DNA of 64,000 nucleotides from positions 1 to 64,000 of the forward strand of contig NZ_AUCB01000017.1 in assembly GCF_000429545.1 (NCBI RefSeq), written 5' to 3'. This DNA is from Arenibacter certesii DSM 19833. GTDB lineage: Bacteria; Bacteroidota; Bacteroidia; Flavobacteriales; Flavobacteriaceae. Every line of letters starts with the position of its first letter. The stretch's first letter is position 1. The notes under the pieces are model-generated. The model made no database searches. It was not told the origin of the DNA and worked only from the letters and a program-made list of their open reading frames with translations. The translations under genes were made by a program, and so were the position numbers. Below are positions 54,842-64,000 of this stretch, in pieces.

Positions 54842-55885
54842 TTAAGAAAACGAATTCCACCCTTGGGCAGTAATCGGAATTTTTGTGTCACTACGAGAAA
54901 CTAAATTAGCTCCTTCATTTTTATCGGTCATGTGGCCAATAATTGAAAAATGTGGATTACCCTTTATTTTAGGAAAATCTTTTTGATCTATGGTAAATAA
55001 CAGTTCGTAGTCCTCTCCCCCACTTAAAGCCACTAAAGTACTGTCTATACTGAACTCTTCACATGCTGAAATTACAGTTGGGTCTAGCGGAATTTTTTCT
55101 TCGAACAGATTACAACCTACTTCACTTGCCTTGCATAGATGCAGAATCTCTGAGGAAAGTCCGTCACTAATATCTATCATTGCCGTGGGTTTTATTTCCA
55201 ATCCCTGCAATAGACCCTTGATATCTTTTCGCGATTCGGGTTTTAACTGTCGCTCTATTATATATGTATACGGAGATAGGTCTGGTTGGTTATTGGGATT
55301 CACCTTAAAAACTTCCTTTTCCCGCTCTAAAACTTGCAAGCCGCAATATGCACCACCCAAATCTCCCGAAACCACCAAAAGGTCGTTTGGTTTTGCTCCA
55401 TTTCTGTAGGTAATATCAGCCTCATTGGCTTCTCCAATGGCAGTAACACTAATAATCATCCCTTTAGTAGAAGATGTAGTGTCACCCCCTATCAGATCCA
55501 CTTTATAAAGTTCTGCTGCCAAGGCAACACCCGCATAAAATTCTTCTAGAGCTTCTAATGGAAATCTATTGGAAACGGCAATAGAGACCGTAATTTGGGT
55601 AGCTATGGCATTCATAGCATAAATATCCGATAAATTTACCATCACCGATTTATACCCTAAATGCTTTAATGGCATATAACTTAAATCGAAATGCACACCC
55701 TCTACCAACATATCCGTAGACACTATGGCTTTCTTTCCACCAAAGTCGAGCACGGCAGCATCATCTCCAATTCCTTTTAGGGTAGATTTGTGGTTAAGTT
55801 TAAAACTTTTTGTGAGGTGTTGGATCAGTCCAAATTCCCCCAACTTTTCTAGGCTTGTTCTTTCTTGGTTCTTATCTTCTAACAT
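54842..55885 (-). CDS. thiL: Thiamine-phosphate kinase
   Basis: A 347-residue PurM-like kinase making thiamine diphosphate from thiamine phosphate. Mg/ATP motifs are GIGDDAAVLDFG near 40-51, the GGDTTSS loop near 136-142 and the ISDGLSSE region near 240. The start at 55885 (MLEDKNQERTSLEKLG) is preferred over 55960, because the longer frame places the -7 element inside the gene and adds a hydrophobic stretch unlike the family. A TACTTTTG box begins five bases before the ATG, so the mRNA may have almost no leader. Confidence 0.92.
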   Translation of the reverse strand: MLEDKNQERTSLEKLGEFGLIQHLTKSFKLNHKSTLKGIGDDAAVLDFGGKKAIVSTDMLVEGVHFDLSYMPLKHLGYKSVMVNLSDIYAMNAIATQITVSIAVSNRFPLEALEEFYAGVALAAELYKVDLIGGDTTSSTKGMIISVTAIGEANEADITYRNGAKPNDLLVVSGDLGGAYCGLQVLEREKEVFKVNPNNQPDLSPYTYIIERQLKPESRKDIKGLLQGLEIKPTAMIDISDGLSSEILHLCKASEVGCNLFEEKIPLDPTVISACEEFSIDSTLVALSGGEDYELLFTIDQKDFPKIKGNPHFSIIGHMTDKNEGANLVSRSDTKIPITAQGWNSFS

Positions 55886-55889
55886 ACTG

Positions 55890-55897
55890 CAAAAGTA
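55890..55897 (-). promoter_or_regulatory. Bacteroidota -7 element (TACTTTTG) just upstream of thiL
   Basis: Minus-strand TACTTTTG fits TAnnTTTG, only four bases before the ATG. Transcription starting about seven bases past it would give a leaderless message. The -33 position reads TTT, not TTG. Confidence 0.4.
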
Positions 55898-56056
55898 AGG
55901 AGTAAATTTATTTATTAAACCTTTTGTGTTAAATATTGATAGAAGTGCACTAATTTTCAATTTTGACTATAATTAAGATTAATCAGTCATCAAGAAAACC
56001 ACGAATCAAGCTCAAAAGTGGTGTATATAAGTGGTGTTTATAATATGTGTGTAAAT

Positions 56057-56096
56057 AAAAACGCCAGCCTTTTTTGTAAAGACTGGCGTTTTTGTA
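56057..56096. terminator. Bidirectional terminator downstream of the Gfo/Idh/MocA gene
   Basis: AAAAACGCCAG (56057-56067) pairs with CTGGCGTTTTT (56083-56093), 11 bp with a 15-base loop. T-runs follow on both strands. Confidence 0.8.
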
Positions 56097-56116
56097 TTTG
56101 GACCAAGATGTTATTC

Positions 56117-57574
56117 CTAACCTAAGGAGTACCCATCTCTATAATTCCGTTTTACGTATTTGTTAGCGGCCTCAAAATTGGACACTTTCATATTCTCTGC
56201 ATCCCATAACAAACGCTTTCTACCATAATACTTAGAGCCACCACTCCAGAAGCCCTTGCCTTCTGCTTTTGGATCTTCCTCAAAATAGGCTTTAAGTGCC
56301 AAGTTTCCAATAAGGATACTTTCTGTAAATGGACCTGCATAATCAAATGAGGAACTTGTTTCCGCATTTCCGTAACCAGCCATACAAGCATTAACCCATT
56401 GCAAATAGTGCCCTTCAGGAACTCTTGCAATAGTTTCTTCTACTTCAAATTGTTCGTTCAACGTTAATGGAAGAAGTCTTGGATTAGCTCCGTAACAATC
56501 TGCCATCAACTTTCCTTTGGTACCAATGAACAGTACACCACCATCCCAGTTCCCCATTGGCTCGTCATCTCCCATTTCCTCTGGACGCTCTGGAAGCAAT
56601 CCGCCATCCATCCAAGTAACTTTTACATTGCCTTTCCCATCGGTTCTTGGATAGCTAAGGTGAATTTTACTGGAGTTAGGAAAACTTTTTGGGTAATCTG
56701 CAGTTTCAAACTTCCCTTTAAAGGAATCAGATACGCTGCACTCTACTTGGTTTGGATACAGAATAGGAAGAATCCTATAAACTGGGTCCATAATATGGCA
56801 AGCCATATCTCCTAGGGCTCCTGTTCCAAAATCTGACCAGCCTCTCCAATCAAATGGAAGATAAGCATCGTTATAATCACGCATTTCTGCCGTTCCTAAC
56901 CAAAGATCCCAATTAAGTCCTTTTGGTATTTTATCCTTTTTTGTAGGTGTTTGTAATGCCTGTGGCCAAATCGCTCTATTTGTCCAACATTCAACAGTAT
57001 GCACTTCACCAATGATACCCGTATCATAGATTTCCTTCATCTTGCGCACGCCATCGCCAGAACCGCCTTGATTCCCCATTTGCGTCACTACCTTGTATTT
57101 TTTAGCCGCTTCAGTAAGCATTCTCGCCTCCCAGATATCATGGGTAAGGGGCTTCTGAACATATACGTGCTTCCCCATTTGCATGGCCATATAAGCCTGT
57201 ACCGCGTGATTATGATCTGGGGTAGATACGGATACAGCATCAATATTATTCTTCTCTTTTTCTAGCATTTCCCTAAAATCTGCGTAGTAATTAGCTTTTG
57301 GGAACAATTTTCTAGCCTCTATAGATTGTCTATCATCAACATCACATAGACCTACAATATTTACATTTGGACTTTCAGCAAAGGAAGTAAGATCGCTCTT
57401 TCCTTTCCCACCAGCACCAATGCCGGCAATGTTTAATTTATCACTGGGGGCAACAAAGCCTGGGCCGCCCAAAACATGTCTTGGAACAATCATAAATCCG
57501 GCTGTAGCCAACCCGGCACCCTTGATAAAATCCCTTCGAGATTTATTATTAAATGTGGTCTTTTTCTTGGACAT
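56117..57574 (-). CDS. Tat-exported Gfo/Idh/MocA family oxidoreductase
   Basis: A protein of 485 residues. The twin-arginine signal is RRDFIKGAGLATAGFMIVP at about 13-31. A Rossmann NAD(P) domain with GIGAGGKGKSDLTSF near 51-65 and VSTPDHNHAVQAYMAMQMGKHVYVQKPLTHD near 115-145 (the EKP-like lysine is QKP) precedes the C-terminal oxidoreductase domain (about 180-470). Members of this periplasmic subfamily act on sugar or polyol derivatives with tightly bound cofactor. Substrate unknown. Single gene. Confidence 0.9.
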   Translation of the reverse strand: MSKKKTTFNNKSRRDFIKGAGLATAGFMIVPRHVLGGPGFVAPSDKLNIAGIGAGGKGKSDLTSFAESPNVNIVGLCDVDDRQSIEARKLFPKANYYADFREMLEKEKNNIDAVSVSTPDHNHAVQAYMAMQMGKHVYVQKPLTHDIWEARMLTEAAKKYKVVTQMGNQGGSGDGVRKMKEIYDTGIIGEVHTVECWTNRAIWPQALQTPTKKDKIPKGLNWDLWLGTAEMRDYNDAYLPFDWRGWSDFGTGALGDMACHIMDPVYRILPILYPNQVECSVSDSFKGKFETADYPKSFPNSSKIHLSYPRTDGKGNVKVTWMDGGLLPERPEEMGDDEPMGNWDGGVLFIGTKGKLMADCYGANPRLLPLTLNEQFEVEETIARVPEGHYLQWVNACMAGYGNAETSSSFDYAGPFTESILIGNLALKAYFEEDPKAEGKGFWSGGSKYYGRKRLLWDAENMKVSNFEAANKYVKRNYRDGYSLG

Positions 57575-58070
57575 AACTTTAAAAGATTTTTTCGGTTTTT
57601 TAAAATGCAGTTGAATTTAAAGTAAATATTTGAAATGACATGAAGATAAAAGAAAATAATTTTTCATCTACCTCCTTTCATTCTACATTTACAGGCCTTT
57701 CACGTAATTAGTATTTTTATAATTATAATCTGGCAACACCTGGAACACAGCACTACCTTAAAGAGTGCAACATACTACTTTCCTACCACATATAGAAGCC
57801 GCTACTCTACTTAACCCCACGATTTTTAACCAAATTCATAGCTCCTCATTATACTTATATAACAATAATCGTATTTTCCTTCTTCTATTGCAAACTTTAA
57901 AATGAGGGCTTATGCAATGTTTGCACGCACTTCCAAACTGTGTCCCCTACCCTTATTTTCCCCATAGAGAAGTCTGATAGTCCTATTGGCTAGATTAATG
58001 TTGTAAAATATGGTAAAACACTTCTTATGTAGTATCTTTGTACTCTAATTTAGATTAAATCCAATTAACG
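57575..58070. other. Long intergenic region upstream of sufA
   Basis: These 496 bases hold no gene I can support. A minus-strand AGGAGG before a 16-codon frame near 57663-57705 is rejected. The only clear signal is the -7 element TATCTTTG at 58033-58040. The rest is AT-rich without strong repeats. Confidence 0.6.
58033..58040 (+). promoter_or_regulatory. Bacteroidota -7 element (TATCTTTG) for the suf operon
   Basis: TATCTTTG is an exact TAnnTTTG match 30 bases before the sufA ATG. A TTG at -33 is not found. No obvious Fur or IscR-like palindrome was seen. Confidence 0.55.
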
Positions 58071-58400
58071 ATGATTAAAGTATCTGAAACAGCAAAAGAA
58101 AGGGTAATGGCCCTTATGAGCGAAGGAGGCTTTGATGCAGGCACCGACTATGTGAGGGTAGGTGTTAAAAGTGGCGGATGCAGCGGCTTATCTTACGAGC
58201 TTAATTTTGACAAAACAATTAAGGAGACTGATAAAATGTTTGAAGACAACTCTGTGCGGATAGTAGTAGACAAAAAAAGCTTTTTGTATCTCGTGGGCAC
58301 CGTACTGGAATATTCTGGTGGACTTAACGGCAAGGGGTTTGTCTTTAATAATCCCAACGCGCAAAGGACTTGTGGCTGTGGCGAAAGTTTCTCGCTATAA
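58071..58400 (+). CDS. sufA: Iron-sulfur cluster assembly A-type carrier
   Basis: A 109-residue HesB/IscA-type protein holding or passing Fe-S clusters. The ligand cysteines are Cys37 (SGGCSGLSYEL), Cys101 and Cys103 (TCGCGESFSL). It begins the suf operon, and sufB starts 121 bases later. IscA and SufA cannot be separated by sequence alone, and the operon context decides. Confidence 0.93.
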   Translation: MIKVSETAKERVMALMSEGGFDAGTDYVRVGVKSGGCSGLSYELNFDKTIKETDKMFEDNSVRIVVDKKSFLYLVGTVLEYSGGLNGKGFVFNNPNAQRTCGCGESFSL

Positions 58401-58521
58401 TGCAACAGGAGATAAAAAGTGATATTGTAACAATGAGCATTTGTTAAATTGCAAAATGCGTTAAAAAGAGAATTGGTTGAGATGAAACTGCTTCCCTTTT
58501 TAACTCTTTAACTTATATGAA

Positions 58522-59967
58522 ATGGCATACACAGAAGAAGAACTAAAGAAAGAATTGGAAACCAAAGAGTACGAGTATGGCTTCTATACGGATATTGAGT
58601 CGGACACGTTTCCAGTCGGATTGAGCGAGGAGGTAGTGATTGCTATTTCCAAAAAGAAAGAAGAACCGGAATGGATGACTTTATGGAGATTAGAGTCATA
58701 TAAAATCTGGAAGGAAATGATTGAGCCAGAATGGCCCAATGTAAAATATGAAAAGCCTGATTTTCAGGCCATTTCTTATTATTCTGCTCCCAACTCAAAA
58801 CCAAAATACGACAGCTTAGATGAAGTAGATCCTGAGTTATTGGATACCTTTAAGAGGCTGGGAATTTCTTTGGATGAACAAAAGAAATTGGCAGGAGTTG
58901 CTGTAGATATTGTGATGGACTCTGTTTCTGTAGCCACCACCTTTAAAAAGACTTTAGCGGAAAAAGGAATTATATTTTGCTCTATTTCAGAAGCTATTAG
59001 AGAGCATCCAGAATTGGTGAAGAAATATATAGGTAGCGTTGTTCCACAAAAGGACAATTTTTATGCCGCCTTGAATTCGGCTGTATTTTCAGATGGATCC
59101 TTCTGTTATATTCCAAAAGGAGTACGCTGTCCTATGGAACTGTCTACCTACTTTAGAATTAACCAAGCAGGAACAGGGCAGTTCGAAAGAACGTTGGTAA
59201 TTGCGGATGAAGATAGTTATGTTAGTTATTTGGAAGGTTGTACAGCACCCTCTAGAGATGAAAACCAATTACACGCGGCGGTAGTAGAGCTGATAGCTTT
59301 AGATGGTGCAGAGATAAAATACTCCACTGTACAAAACTGGTACCCAGGAAACAAAGAAGGAAAAGGTGGTGTTTATAACTTTGTAACCAAGCGAGGAATT
59401 TGCGAAAAGAACGCAAAAATTTCTTGGACCCAAGTAGAAACTGGATCGGCTGTTACTTGGAAATATCCCTCGTGTATTCTTAAAGGAGACAATTCCATTG
59501 GTGAATTCTATTCCGTTGCAGTGACCAACAATCACCAACAAGCAGATACCGGGACCAAAATGATCCATTTAGGAAAAAATACGAAAAGTACTATTATCTC
59601 CAAAGGTATTTCTGCAGGACACTCCCAAAACAGTTACCGAGGATTAGTACAGGTGAGTAGTAGAGCAGAAAATGCCAGAAACTTCTCCCAATGTGACTCA
59701 TTGTTAATGGGGAACGATTGTGGCGCTCATGCATTCCCTTATATAGAAGTGAAGAATAAGTCCGCGATGATAGAACACGAGGCAACTACCAGTAAAATTG
59801 GGGAAGACCAGATTTTCTATTGCAACCAAAGAGGAATAGATACCGAAAAAGCAATTGCTCTTATTGTTAACGGGTTTAGCAAGGAAGTCTTAAACAAATT
59901 ACCGATGGAATTTGCAGTGGAAGCTCAAAAGTTATTAGAAATAAGCTTGGAGGGCTCTGTAGGGTAA
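58522..59967 (+). CDS. sufB: Fe-S cluster scaffold subunit SufB
   Basis: The scaffold of SufBC2D, 481 residues. The beta-helix core contains [25 protein letters not shown] at about 191-215 and [44 protein letters not shown] near 398-441, with the catalytic Cys/His of the SufB family. It builds clusters with SufC ATPase using sulfur delivered by SufS-SufE. Spacing to sufC is 71 bases. Confidence 0.97.
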   Translation: MAYTEEELKKELETKEYEYGFYTDIESDTFPVGLSEEVVIAISKKKEEPEWMTLWRLESYKIWKEMIEPEWPNVKYEKPDFQAISYYSAPNSKPKYDSLDEVDPELLDTFKRLGISLDEQKKLAGVAVDIVMDSVSVATTFKKTLAEKGIIFCSISEAIREHPELVKKYIGSVVPQKDNFYAALNSAVFSDGSFCYIPKGVRCPMELSTYFRINQAGTGQFERTLVIADEDSYVSYLEGCTAPSRDENQLHAAVVELIALDGAEIKYSTVQNWYPGNKEGKGGVYNFVTKRGICEKNAKISWTQVETGSAVTWKYPSCILKGDNSIGEFYSVAVTNNHQQADTGTKMIHLGKNTKSTIISKGISAGHSQNSYRGLVQVSSRAENARNFSQCDSLLMGNDCGAHAFPYIEVKNKSAMIEHEATTSKIGEDQIFYCNQRGIDTEKAIALIVNGFSKEVLNKLPMEFAVEAQKLLEISLEGSVG

Positions 59968-60038
59968 ACCTCTTCCAAATAGAGAAAATAGTAATCTGGA
60001 TTATAAAAATACACTATAACGAGAAAAATAGTTTTAAA

Positions 60039-60791
60039 ATGCTGAAAATTAAAAACTTACACGCCAATATAGATGGCAAGGAAATATTAAACGGGATCAA
60101 TTTAACCGTAAATGCAGGAGAAGTACATGCTATAATGGGACCAAACGGTTCTGGAAAAAGTACCTTGGCCTCTGTAATTGCAGGAAAAGAAGAGTTTGAA
60201 GTTACCGAAGGGGAAATATTAATGGAGAATGAAAGCATAATAGAATCTTCCCCAGAGGAAAGAGCCCATAAGGGTATATTTCTCTCGTTTCAATATCCCG
60301 TAGAAATTCCTGGAGTATCGGTAACTAACTTCGTCAAAACCGCTATAAACGAATCTAGGAAAGCCCAAGGCTTGGAAGAAATGGGAGCAAAGGAAATGCT
60401 AAAGTTGCTTCGTGAAAAATCGGAATTATTAGGTATCGACAGAAAATTTTTATCCCGTTCTCTAAATGAAGGTTTTTCTGGAGGAGAGAAGAAAAGGAAC
60501 GAGATATTCCAAATGGCTATGTTAGAGCCTAAACTGGCCATATTGGATGAAACAGATTCTGGTTTGGATATTGATGCCCTAAGAGTAGTAGCGAATGGCG
60601 TAAACACCCTAAGGACTAAAGATAACGCTGTTATATTGATCACCCACTACCAGCGCCTATTGGAATATATAGTACCAGATTTTGTACACGTACTTCACAA
60701 TGGAAAAATTGTAAAGTCGGGCACCAAAGAATTAGCACTAGAACTGGAAGAGAAAGGATACGATTGGCTAAAGCCAGAGTCAGTGGTTTAA
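60039..60791 (+). CDS. sufC: Fe-S assembly ATPase SufC
   Basis: A 250-residue ABC-type ATPase. Walker A GPNGSGKST is at 34-42, signature LNEGFSGGEKKRNEIFQMAM is at about 144-163 and Walker B LAILDETDSGLDIDALR follows at about 168-184. It binds SufB and SufD and drives cluster assembly. A decayed four-helix gene separates it from sufD. Confidence 0.96.
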   Translation: MLKIKNLHANIDGKEILNGINLTVNAGEVHAIMGPNGSGKSTLASVIAGKEEFEVTEGEILMENESIIESSPEERAHKGIFLSFQYPVEIPGVSVTNFVKTAINESRKAQGLEEMGAKEMLKLLREKSELLGIDRKFLSRSLNEGFSGGEKKRNEIFQMAMLEPKLAILDETDSGLDIDALRVVANGVNTLRTKDNAVILITHYQRLLEYIVPDFVHVLHNGKIVKSGTKELALELEEKGYDWLKPESVV

Positions 60792-60863
60792 ATTTACCCC
60801 TGATTTCATCACAAGTCCGCATGTAAAAAGTCGATTTATCGTGCTACAAATAATAAGTTGGGT

Positions 60864-61225
60864 ATGTCCAAAATAAATTCAATTGAAGAAATTAACTCTT
60901 GGAAAGAGGGTACAGATTTCAAAATTAGATTTACGCAGTATTCAACAACAGAAAGTGTGAGAAGGAATTCGATTTAAAAAAGCAAATGAGAAGAGCTTCC
61001 ATTTCTATGAGCTCCAATATTGCAGAAGGATTTGAAAGAGAAACAGATAAAGAGCTTATACACCTCCATAAATTTATAGGTGATCTACCAATACGGTAAG
61101 GCCTCAGTTAAATCTAGAGATGGATTTTTGGATATTTGGTTAGTAAGGAGTTTATCATCATAAAGGAACAAATAGAAAATATAGCTAAAATGTTAAGTGG
61201 TTTAATAAAATATCTTGCAGTATAA
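60864..61225 (+). pseudogene. Decayed four-helix bundle (S23/IVS family) gene inside the suf operon
   Basis: Fragments in different frames spell the family in order. The start is MSKINSIEEINSWKEG (60864). Then, in another frame, comes MRRASISMSSNIAEGFERETDKELIHLHKFI (about 60986-61078). After a short broken stretch the ending is IKEQIENIAKMLSGLIKYLAV to TAA at 61225. At least two frame changes and one small deletion are needed. Homologues have about 118-120 codons, and the interval is close to this. It lies between sufC and sufD, which are otherwise usually adjacent. Confidence 0.8.
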
Positions 61226-61273
61226 ATAAGAAACTTTATAACAATTGACATTTAGACATTACAACTTAGAAAA

Positions 61274-62590
61274 ATGGATTTAAAAGAAAAATTAGTCTCC
61301 TCTTTTTTAGCGTTTGAAAATAATGTGGACGTGGAGCATTCTGTACACGATATACGCACCGAAGCAATAAAAAAGTTCGAGGAAAAAGGATTTCCATCCC
61401 GTAAAGAGGAGGAGTGGAAATATACCTCATTGAATACGTTACAAAAGGTAGATTTCAGCATATTCCCCAAAACTGAAAGCGACTTAGACTACAAGGATGT
61501 TAAGCGTTATTTTATGCATGAGATCGACACATACAAAATTGTATTTGTTGATGGCGTGTATAGCTCCTATTTATCGGAAACAACGCATGATGGCGTAGAT
61601 GTTTGCCTAATGAGCTCTGCACTAAGCAAGCCCATGTACAAGGCGGTTATAGATGTATATTTTAATAAGATTGCTTCAAAGGAGGATTCTTTAACCAATC
61701 TAAACACTGCGTTTAGCAGGGAAGGGGCTTATATATATATCCCTAAAAACAAGACCCCTAAAAAACCTATAGAGATACTTCATTTTTCTACCGGTACTGA
61801 AGCGGCTTTAATGTCACAGCCACGTAACCTAATTATTGCTGAAGAGAATTCGGAACTACAGGTTATAGAACGACATCAAAGTCTTACCTCTAATGAAGTC
61901 TTTACCAATGCGGTAACCGAAATTTATGCTGGAAAAAATGCCATTATAGACTACTATAAAGTTCAGAATGATGGACTTACGGCATCTTTGGTAGACAACA
62001 CCTATATTGATCAAAAAGATGGTAGCACTGTTGATGTCCATACCTTTTCATTTGGCGGAAAATTAACAAGGAACAATCTTAATTACTATCAAAATGGGGA
62101 GCGTGTTAACTCAACGCTAAGAGGCGTAACCATTATTGAAGGAAAGCAGCATGTAGATCATCACACATTGGTACATCATATTCAGCCCAACAATGAGAGC
62201 TATCAGGATTACAAAGGTATTTATGATGAGAATGCTACAGCTGTCTTTAATGGGAAAATTATTGTAGATCAAATTGCACAGAAAACCAACGCCTTTCAAC
62301 AGAACAACAATATCTTGTTAAGCGATAAAGCTACAATAAATACTAAGCCTCAACTAGAGATATTCGCAGATGACGTTAAGTGCTCTCACGGATGTACTAT
62401 TGGACAGTTGGATGAGGAGGCATTATTTTATCTACAATCTAGAGGTATCCCTAAAAAAGAGGCCAAGGCATTGTTAATGTACGCATTTGCCAACAACGTT
62501 TTGTCTACGGTACGTATTCCAGAGCTTAAGGCAAGAATCAATAAAATCATCGCCAAAAAACTGGGGGTTAATATTGGCTTTGACTTGTAA
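61274..62590 (+). CDS. sufD: Fe-S cluster assembly subunit SufD
   Basis: The 438-residue partner of SufB in SufBC2D, without its cysteine centre. Family motifs are FPSRKEEEWKYTSLNTL near 37-53, RNLIIAEENSELQVIERH near 180-197, and the C-terminal DVKCSHGCTIGQLDEEALFYLQSRGIPKKEAKALL near 371-405. It starts 48 bases after the four-helix relic, so that insertion has not stopped the operon. Confidence 0.95.
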   Translation: MDLKEKLVSSFLAFENNVDVEHSVHDIRTEAIKKFEEKGFPSRKEEEWKYTSLNTLQKVDFSIFPKTESDLDYKDVKRYFMHEIDTYKIVFVDGVYSSYLSETTHDGVDVCLMSSALSKPMYKAVIDVYFNKIASKEDSLTNLNTAFSREGAYIYIPKNKTPKKPIEILHFSTGTEAALMSQPRNLIIAEENSELQVIERHQSLTSNEVFTNAVTEIYAGKNAIIDYYKVQNDGLTASLVDNTYIDQKDGSTVDVHTFSFGGKLTRNNLNYYQNGERVNSTLRGVTIIEGKQHVDHHTLVHHIQPNNESYQDYKGIYDENATAVFNGKIIVDQIAQKTNAFQQNNNILLSDKATINTKPQLEIFADDVKCSHGCTIGQLDEEALFYLQSRGIPKKEAKALLMYAFANNVLSTVRIPELKARINKIIAKKLGVNIGFDL

Positions 62591-62629
62591 TTAGGATAAT
62601 AAAATCCCCAAAGTCAGTTATTTACCGTT

Positions 62630-63856
62630 ATGATAAACACTGTTTTCGATATTCTTACCATTCGTAAAGATTTTCCAATTTTAAATCGGAAAGTCAACGG
62701 CGAAGCTTTAGTGTATTTGGACAATGCTGCCACCTCACAAACACCTAAGATGGTTATCGATGCTATTGTGGATTATTACAGTCGGTACAACTCCAACATA
62801 CACAGAGGGGTTCATAGCCTTTCCCAAGAAGCGACCGAGATGTATGAGGAGGCAAGACTAAAGATTCAAAAGCATTTTAACGCAAGCAAAAGCCACGAAA
62901 TTATATTTACACCAGGCACCACCTACGGTATTAATTTGGTGGCTAATGGCTTCAGCGCCTTACTAAATAAAGGGGACGAAATAATTGTATCTGCACTAGA
63001 GCACCACTCCAATATTGTACCATGGCAAATGTTGTGCGAACGTACCGGAGCGGTGTTAAAAGTAATTCCCATGGATCTGGATGGTAAGTTAGTAATGGAT
63101 GAATACCACAACTTACTCAATCCAAAAACAAAATTGGTATTTTGCAATCACGTATCCAATGCCTTAGGCACAATAAATCCAATTAAGGAAATTATTACTG
63201 CGGCGCATAAAGTAGGAGCAGCAGTTCTAATAGATGGAGCGCAGGCCGCCCCTCATATCAAAGCAGATGTTCAGCAACTGGATGCCGATTTTTATGTGGT
63301 ATCTGGTCATAAGATGTGCGGACCCACAGGAGTTGGAATCCTATACGGTAAAGAAGAGTGGTTAAATAAATTACCTCCCTACCAAGGCGGGGGCGAAATG
63401 ATTGCGGAAGTAACCTTTGAAAAGACAACCTATGCAGACCTTCCACATAAATTTGAGGCCGGCACACCCAATATTTCTGGTGGGATTGCCTTTGGCGCTG
63501 CTCTGGATTACATGAATACTATTGGCTTTGATGCCATTGCGCAATACGAAGACGAATTATTAAAGTATGCCACTGATCAGCTTCTAACCATTGAAGGGCT
63601 AAAAATATACGGCACATCTAGTGAAAAAACAGCCGTTGTTTCTTTCAATATAGAAGGCATACACCCCTATGATATAGGGAGTATTCTAGATAAATTGGGA
63701 ATAGCGGTTAGAACTGGACACCATTGCGCTCAACCTATTATGGATTTTTATAAAATTCCTGGAACGGTACGGGCCAGTTTTAGTTTTTACAACACCAAAG
63801 AGGAAATAGATGTTTTGGTCGCTGGAGTTAAGCGAGCCAAAGCGATGTTGACATAG
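62630..63856 (+). CDS. sufS: Cysteine desulfurase SufS
   Basis: A 408-residue group II desulfurase. The PLP lysine is Lys228 in SGHKMCGPTG. The active-site cysteine is Cys366 in RTGHHCAQP, which receives the persulfide. It takes sulfur from cysteine and hands it to SufE, whose gene begins 92 bases downstream with its own promoter. Confidence 0.96.
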   Translation: MINTVFDILTIRKDFPILNRKVNGEALVYLDNAATSQTPKMVIDAIVDYYSRYNSNIHRGVHSLSQEATEMYEEARLKIQKHFNASKSHEIIFTPGTTYGINLVANGFSALLNKGDEIIVSALEHHSNIVPWQMLCERTGAVLKVIPMDLDGKLVMDEYHNLLNPKTKLVFCNHVSNALGTINPIKEIITAAHKVGAAVLIDGAQAAPHIKADVQQLDADFYVVSGHKMCGPTGVGILYGKEEWLNKLPPYQGGGEMIAEVTFEKTTYADLPHKFEAGTPNISGGIAFGAALDYMNTIGFDAIAQYEDELLKYATDQLLTIEGLKIYGTSSEKTAVVSFNIEGIHPYDIGSILDKLGIAVRTGHHCAQPIMDFYKIPGTVRASFSFYNTKEEIDVLVAGVKRAKAMLT

Positions 63857-63881
63857 TACGCAATCTCATATTTACATGTTT

Positions 63882-63911
63882 TTGAATGTAAATAGTACTT
63901 GTTGTACTTTT
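63882..63911 (+). promoter_or_regulatory. Bacteroidota promoter of sufE
   Basis: TTG (63882-63884), exactly 19 bases, then TACTTTTG (63904-63911): a full match to the group consensus. It lies 37 bases before the sufE ATG and follows a weak hairpin TTTACAT/ATGTAAA after sufS. Confidence 0.7.
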
Positions 63912-63948
63912 GTAAAGAATTTCCAGATTAATTTGGATAAACATACAA

Positions 63949-64000
63949 TATGAGTATAAAAGATATACAGGAAGAGATTATTGACGAATTCTCCATGTTT
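63949..64000 (+). CDS. sufE: SufE family sulfur-transfer protein (partial, cut by window end)
   Basis: Only 17 codons are inside the window: MSIKDIQEEIIDEFSMF. This opening is typical of flavobacterial SufE, the acceptor of sulfane from SufS. The position directly after sufS supports the call. The catalytic cysteine is beyond the edge. Confidence 0.75.

Noticed and set aside
57663-57705. Minus-strand AGGAGG followed by a 16-codon frame
   Set aside because: Too short, with no terminator or promoter. Shine-Dalgarno sequences are not used in this group.

Overview
The window is a stretch of core chromosome from a Bacteroidota bacterium, almost certainly a marine member of the Flavobacteriaceae. 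The evidence is the low G+C content, the near absence of Shine-Dalgarno sequences, several promoters of the Bacteroidota type (TTG, about 19 bases, TAnnTTTG), the gliding / type IX secretion genes porW(sprE) and gldH, an atp operon lacking atpD and atpC, and many families typical of this group (DUF3078, DUF2480, DUF5687, DUF4292, HU-SPOR proteins). No tRNA, rRNA, CRISPR array, complete insertion sequence or prophage was recognised. The genus cannot be named from sequence reading alone.

Layout. 1-262: G+C-rich left edge with inverted repeats. 263-2931 (minus): DUF3078, DUF2480 and a PaaE-like flavin/2Fe-2S reductase. 3110-7082 (plus): a PadR-regulated ABC cassette with a PadR repressor, two related membrane proteins each interrupted by one in-frame TAA, a DUF5687 permease and an ATPase. 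7346-16148: porW, bactofilin, atpZ, a small membrane protein and atpB-E-F-H-A-G, ending in a 53-bp tandem repeat and a terminator. 16544-21492: flippase, dUTPase, TPR protein, DUF4292 lipoprotein and an EnvC-like amidase activator. 21640-30158: thioesterase, HU-SPOR protein, dprA, trpS, plsC-like acyltransferase, an ECF sigma factor with a membrane-anchored barrel protein, a lipoprotein and recA. 30159-30650: a candidate structured RNA. 30651-35808: trhO, PSP1 protein, gldH and PBP1A. 35934-37745: 3-oxoacid CoA-transferase subunits split by a four-helix-bundle gene. 37908-45611: a 35-residue micro-gene, a GNAT acetyltransferase, an outer-membrane barrel protein, an aminotransferase, a Vsr-like nuclease, a NeuD-like acetyltransferase and an ATP-grasp protein. 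45692-49216 (minus): sdhCAB. 49488-57574: M28 peptidase, aminopeptidase P, BrnQ transporter, a small CxxC protein, thiL and a Gfo/Idh/MocA oxidoreductase. 58071-end: sufA-B-C-(broken four-helix gene)-D-S and the start of sufE.

How it works together. Most of the window is energy metabolism (F0F1 ATPase, succinate:quinone oxidoreductase, CoA transfer), Fe-S assembly (SUF), envelope construction and division (PBP1A, EnvC-like, bactofilin, flippase), and gliding/secretion. The less ordinary parts are the two TAA-interrupted PadR-associated membrane genes, the two four-helix-bundle genes lodged in the scoAB and suf operons, the candidate RNA upstream of trhO, the hairpin between atpE and atpF, the tandem repeat that copies the end of atpG, and an orphan Vsr-like nuclease without the usual zinc ligands.
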